Source of the DNA: Botrytis cinerea B05.10
Taxonomy: Eukaryota; Ascomycota; Leotiomycetes; Helotiales; Sclerotiniaceae
Assembly (NCBI RefSeq): GCF_000143535.2
Contig: NC_037321.1
Location: 1,426,001-1,490,000, forward strand
Length of the DNA: 64,000 nucleotides
Direction of reading: 5' to 3'
Position 1 is the first letter of the stretch, and each line of letters begins with the position of its first letter. The translations under genes and the position numbers were made by a program. The notes below the pieces were generated by a model. That model was not told where the DNA came from and made no database searches. It saw only the letters and a program-made list of their open reading frames with translations. This document shows, in pieces, positions 60,181 to 64,000 of the stretch.

Positions 60181-62470
60181 GGGTATTAGCAAATGCGAGT
60201 TCGAAACCATATCTATAAGATATTTGAGTTTAATCGTTACTACAAAATTAGTCCTCGTATATTTCGATCGCAATAAGTACACCGTTTTGAAGACAAATGC
60301 TTCGGATTGGGTGTTTGGGGGAGTACTTTCACAATATAACAAGGAGAGTGTTTTGCAACTAGTAGCTTACTTTTTAACAAAGCATTCAATATCGGAGTGC
60401 AATTACGAAATCTATAATAAGGAGCTTCTTGCGATAATTAAACCAATAGAGGAATGGAGACTGGAGTTGCAAGGTTCACAATAAGAGTTCGAAATTCTTA
60501 CAGATTACGAAAACTTGGAGTATTTCATGATGACGAAAGCCTTGAATCAACAACAAGTTAGATGGTCCGAATTCTTATCTCATTATAACTTTCGCGTTGT
60601 GTATCGACGAGGAACCAAGGCCATCCGGCCTGACACGCTAAATCGCAAAAGAGAAGACAGACCCGACTCTTCGAACCCTGATAATGAGCGCTTGAAGAAT
60701 CGAGAGAGGATAGTCCTACCTAGCAAGAGATTTGATATCGATTTGCATAAAGAGCTAACAGAGGGAATGAATTTGGTACCAGTAGATCTGCTAATGCCAA
60801 TTGAGGAAAGATCTATCGATGAATAGATTGATAAAGCCTGTTCGAGATCTAATATGGCACAGCAGTTGATCACTGCAATCAATGACCCATATGTGCGGGA
60901 GTGGCCGGCGGAATTCCGAGCGGTGCTGAGGGTTGCTATGCAGGACTGCACTGTGATTAACAATAGGATATATGACTGGGAAAAGCTTTAGGTACCATCG
61001 GATGACGAATTAAAGGTGCAGATAATTTATAGAATGCATTCCTCAGGCCAGGCCGGCCATTCAGGTCGTACAGAGACGATTGATCTAATTGCTAGAACTT
61101 ATTGGTGGCCAAAGGTGCACCAAGAGATTGGCGCATATGTACAGGCGTGTGAGCTTTGCACGCGTACTAAAGCTTCGAAGTCAGCCCCACCGGGGTTCTT
61201 ACGACCTCTTCCTGTCCCGTTCCGTGCATGGTCTGATATATCGATTGACTATATTACTACTCTCCCGGAAAGTCAATACAACAGTTCTGCACACAAGCAT
61301 ATTCTTGTTGTCGTATGTAGATTGACGAAGATGTGTCACTTTATTGGTATGAGAACTTTAACTATAGAGAAGTTAGTCAATGGCTTTATTAGTTGAATAT
61401 ATGCACTTTATGATCTACCAGACAACATTATCTTGAATCGAGGGACACAATTTGTATCGGAATTCTGTATACAGTTGTCCGAGCGCTTAGCGGTTACTCT
61501 TAAATATTCTTCAGCATTTCATCTGCAGACGGATGGCCAGACGGAGTGTATCAATTCGGTTCTTGAGTAATACTTGTGTGCATTTGTGAACTTCCATTAA
61601 GATGATTGGATGGAATGGTTATTGTTAGCAAAATTTGCGTTTAACAATGTGGTCCCGGAGACCACTGGTTGTTTTTCATTCTTTGTTAATTATGGTTTCA
61701 ATTTGCATATTGGAGTAGAACCAAGTAAGTCTTGTGTATTGGAGATGACCTTAATCTAGAAGCGCGAGTTCTTCAAGGACAATAAAACAGCAGAGAGAAT
61801 GGAAAGGATCTTGGACCAACTTTGAGCGCTTGCTCAACAAGCTGTAGCTGCTTATGAGGAGTATGCGAATAGACATCGAGCTGATTCACCACGCTATTGT
61901 ATAGGGTAGAAGGTGTCTGTTAATACAAAGAATATGAAAACATCCCGAAAAGTCAAGAAGTTGGATGATAAATGGACCGGTCCCTACGAAATCATTAAGG
62001 TATACCTATATTCTGGTTTTATTCAGCTGCTGGAAAATGTACGAATCTTCCCTGTCTTTCATCACTTTCTATTTATTTCAGTGTATGATGCCAAACGTTT
62101 CCTTGCGCAAATCAAGATCAATAATTCGGAGTCTTGGACGAAACTCAGTAGAGTTCTTGAAAGGGAGGATAGCGAGGATGAATCTGTTCAGAAGTGGGTA
62201 TTTGAAGGAATACTAGATAACCACAATGAGGATGGATATCACTATCTAGTCAAATGGAGACACTATGCCCCAACTTGGCAACCAGCTTTAGATTTAAAAA
62301 GCGACGAGAAGGTTGTAGCTCAATACCATCACTTACACCCCGAGAAACCTGGACCACCGAAATGGGTCTTAGACGACCCTACTGCGAAAGAGATACTTTT
62401 ACCAGGAACAGATACAGTAAGACCACCAGCTCGAAGATCGACCCGGCAGAAAAAGGTCAAATTTTCCTGA
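60140..62470 (+). pseudogene. pol relic of element C: RT thumb, RNase H, integrase, chromodomain
   Basis: One frame throughout, broken by several TAA, TAG and TGA codons (e.g. 60482, 60824, 61394) but no frameshift. In order: an RT thumb fragment (KCEFETISIRYLSL) runs straight into RNase H (KTNASDWVFGGVLSQYNKES, then ECNYEIYNKELLAI); the integrase zinc domain has HSSGQAGHSGRTE and ACELCTRTK; the catalytic core has WSDISIDYI (Asp kept), NRGTQFVSEF (Asp changed to Asn) and QTDGQTECINSVLE (Glu kept). The end carries a chromodomain (QKWVFEGILDNHNEDGYHYL, then VKWRHYAPTWQPA) that in chromoviruses directs integration to heterochromatin. Confidence 0.9.
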
Positions 62471-62644
62471 AGGAGACGAAGCCTGCCGGCAGGGGGGGAA
62501 AATGGCACAGCAGGGGTGGGTCAAGTAATTAATGAATAGGAATCTGTTTATTTTCTTTGTTCATTTGATTTAACCATAATGGTAAGCATTGTAGTATCAA
62601 TTCTTCTGCTTACTTGAAATAAACAAACCATTAGGGGGAGGTAT

Positions 62645-62782
62645 TGTTACGGGTTCAACAGCGTAGTCTTGTAGATTCTTTAAACATTCATGCTTTATAT
62701 AGTCGGTGCTTGTTCAATACTTTCTTTCATTTTTGTAGAGTATCATATATTTTACCTAGGACCTATCCCTTGCCCCATGATA
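62645..62782 (+). repeat. 3' LTR of element C
   Basis: TGTTACGGGTTCAAC to GCCCCATGATA, the same length as the 5' LTR. Both hairpin stems are broken by G-to-A and C-to-T changes. Confidence 0.9.
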
Positions 62783-62921
62783 AAATAATAAATTTCAATA
62801 TTCCAATTATATTTTTTAATTTAATAATCTTTAATTGAATTGAATAACATAGTTTTGAATAAGTGAATTAAGGTAAAAGTGATTTATTTATTGATATGAT
62901 CTACTTATCGATAAAATATAT
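62783..62921 (+). mobile_element. Right end of TIR element W
   Basis: Matches the reverse complement of the X1 left end: AATTGAATTGAATAACA, GAATAAGTGAATTAAGG, AAAGTGA, and the tip ATCGATAAAATATAT followed by TA. Same orientation as the left end at 47061-47156. Together they account for well under 1.85 kb, so the W interior is deleted or W represents two broken elements. Confidence 0.65.
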
Positions 62922-63503
62922 TATAAAATAATTTAATTATAAATTGTATTGAGATTAAATAATATAAGAACTAGAATTTAAGAGGTTAAAAGCTAGTTAT
63001 GAAATTGAATATAAGGACTAGATCTACGAGTTTGAGACTACTATCGATGAAAATGCAAAGCGAATATTAAAGAAAAAATGTTAGATGAAGAAGTAGATTA
63101 TATACTATTGCCCTATATAACGAAATGTGAAATTGAAGGTATTGAAACATATGCAACAATTCATCTGAACACAATATGCTTCACCAATTCCTGTCTATCT
63201 GTAGACTGTCAGTAACGAAGTTCGATGGAATTATTAATGACTCGTAGGATGAAGATTCAGTTTCCTTGCTAACTTTGAAGCATAGGGCTTGTTTGTAGAG
63301 TTTTGTTTAATCTTACAGTGTCTTCTACTTAAAACATGTATCACGTAAGTATTCATTTAGTGTGATGAGCCATTTGATATGTTTAACTGAAATTGTGTCA
63401 TTAAAAATCTATTCCTCTAGCCCATTTTTGTTTGGTTGGAGCACTTTCGTGGTAATTCATTCTCATCGGTCTATCTATCTCCAGTATGCCAGGCACCTTC
63501 AAT
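62922..63503. other. Boundary between the transposon nest and the eEF3 gene
   Basis: AT-rich to about 63120, then normal composition. No gene was seen; the right part should contain the 3' UTR of the - strand eEF3 gene. Confidence 0.5.
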
Positions 63504-64000
63504 CTATTCATCTTCATCCGTGAAAACTTCCTCTCCTCTCTTGCGACGGGCCATGCGATCCTTTTTCTTCTTACGAAGTTCAGCAGAGGACAACTTCGCC
63601 TTCTTCTTGGTAGATACAATCTTGTTGCCCATGGCATCGAACTTCTCCTCTTCATCAGCATCTTCTCCCTTCAGGCGAGGTCCGGATCCTTGACCCTGTA
63701 CCCAATTATGTCCAGATGCAACCATCTTTCCATCCAATACGGCCCAGACTTCCTCAGTGATGTTCTTGGTGAACTCAGCGCTGTGTGTAATGATAATAAC
63801 ACCACCCTCGAAGCTCTTAAGAGCCTTGGACAAGGCACCGAGAGAATCACGGTCCAAATAGTTGGTAGGCTCATCAAGAACAATCAAATGAGGACGTTGC
63901 CACGAGCAAGCAGCGAGAACAACCTTGACACGTTGACCTCCAGAGAGACCCAACATACGGGAGTGAGAAACCAACTCAGCATCCAAGCCGAAGTTGGCGC
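63504..64000 (-). CDS. TEF3: Translation elongation factor 3 (eEF3), C-terminal part, cut by the window edge
   Basis: The - strand frame continues beyond 64000 and ends at 63504. It shows the second ABC cassette of an ABCF protein: signature [18 protein letters not shown], Walker B with D-loop [20 protein letters not shown], and the H-loop IIITHSAEF. The tail that follows has the eEF3-type order: [33 protein letters not shown], and a lysine-rich end [21 protein letters not shown]. eEF3 is the fungal ribosome-bound ATPase that helps release E-site tRNA in each elongation cycle. About 165 of the expected 1050 or so residues are present. New1 and other ABCF proteins are less likely because of this tail. 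Confidence 0.95.
   Translation of the reverse strand, partial: ANFGLDAELVSHSRMLGLSGGQRVKVVLAACSWQRPHLIVLDEPTNYLDRDSLGALSKALKSFEGGVIIITHSAEFTKNITEEVWAVLDGKMVASGHNWVQGQGSGPRLKGEDADEEEKFDAMGNKIVSTKKKAKLSSAELRKKKKDRMARRKRGEEVFTDEDE

Larger units (their letters stand above)
57463..62782 (+). mobile_element. Ty3/gypsy chromovirus C (5320 bp) with an internal deletion
   Basis: Two 138-bp LTRs (57463-57600 and 62645-62782) enclose a gag relic, then RNase H, integrase and a chromodomain on the + strand. A polypurine tract TTAGGGGGAGG ends just before the 3' LTR. Protease and most of reverse transcriptase are missing; 59480-60180 is AT-rich filler instead. Target duplications could not be recognised. 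Family A solo LTRs are related to these LTRs. Confidence 0.9.

Noticed and set aside
1..64000. tRNA genes
   Set aside because: Looking for B-box-like GGTTCGAATCC motifs with a matching A box and cloverleaf by eye gave no candidate; a covariance search was not possible.

Overview
The window looks like nuclear DNA of a filamentous ascomycete. Genes have short introns (about 50-75 nt) with GTAAGT/GTGAGT-type donors, CTAAC-like branch sites and TAG/CAG acceptors. It encodes eEF3 and a Zn2Cys6 regulator, both typical of fungi. Its transposons carry C-to-T/G-to-A decay of the kind made by repeat-induced point mutation (RIP). The thioredoxin, RCC1 and CorA-like proteins and the Fot1/pogo elements fit a Leotiomycete such as Sclerotinia or Botrytis; that placement is inference. 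All translations and splice models were read by eye.

Layout. Positions 1-30 kb are ordinary gene space with long, microsatellite-rich intergenic stretches: a basic, serine-rich fungal protein (2803-5265, +), thioredoxin with two possible start codons (8025-8793, +), a possible spliced micro-ORF (12283-12390, +), an RCC1-type Ran exchange factor (13004-14925, -), a CorA-like transporter (17171-18893, +), an orphan protein (24159-25094, +), and a Zn2Cys6 factor (25663-27751, +) convergent with a five-exon CocE/S15-type hydrolase (28336-30345, -). Three small foldback elements and a 9-unit tandem repeat lie between these genes.

From about 30.9 to 40 kb the DNA is very AT-rich: RIP-decayed Fot1/pogo transposons of about 1.85 kb, 437-bp TIR elements with related ends, solo LTRs and one unidentified pseudogene. 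An island of normal composition (about 40.2-43.8 kb) then carries two intact, divergently transcribed genes 280 bp apart: a six-exon gene for a 162-aa coiled-coil protein, and a 626-aa protein with a GIY-YIG-nuclease-like core and three C-terminal Cys4 zinc modules. From 46.9 to 62.9 kb there is a nest of transposons whose order of insertion can be read: TIR-element ends enclose an LTR copy split by a Fot1-like element (itself holding a solo LTR) and by a 7.4-kb Ty3/gypsy element, next to a 5.3-kb Ty3/gypsy chromovirus that keeps gag, RNase H, integrase and a chromodomain but has lost most of reverse transcriptase. The window ends in the 3' part of the eEF3 gene (63504-64000, -).

The strongest leads are the GIY-YIG/zinc protein with its divergent coiled-coil partner, the TIRs whose two internal tandem motifs vary together from element to element, and the insertion history proved by target duplications and empty-site copies.
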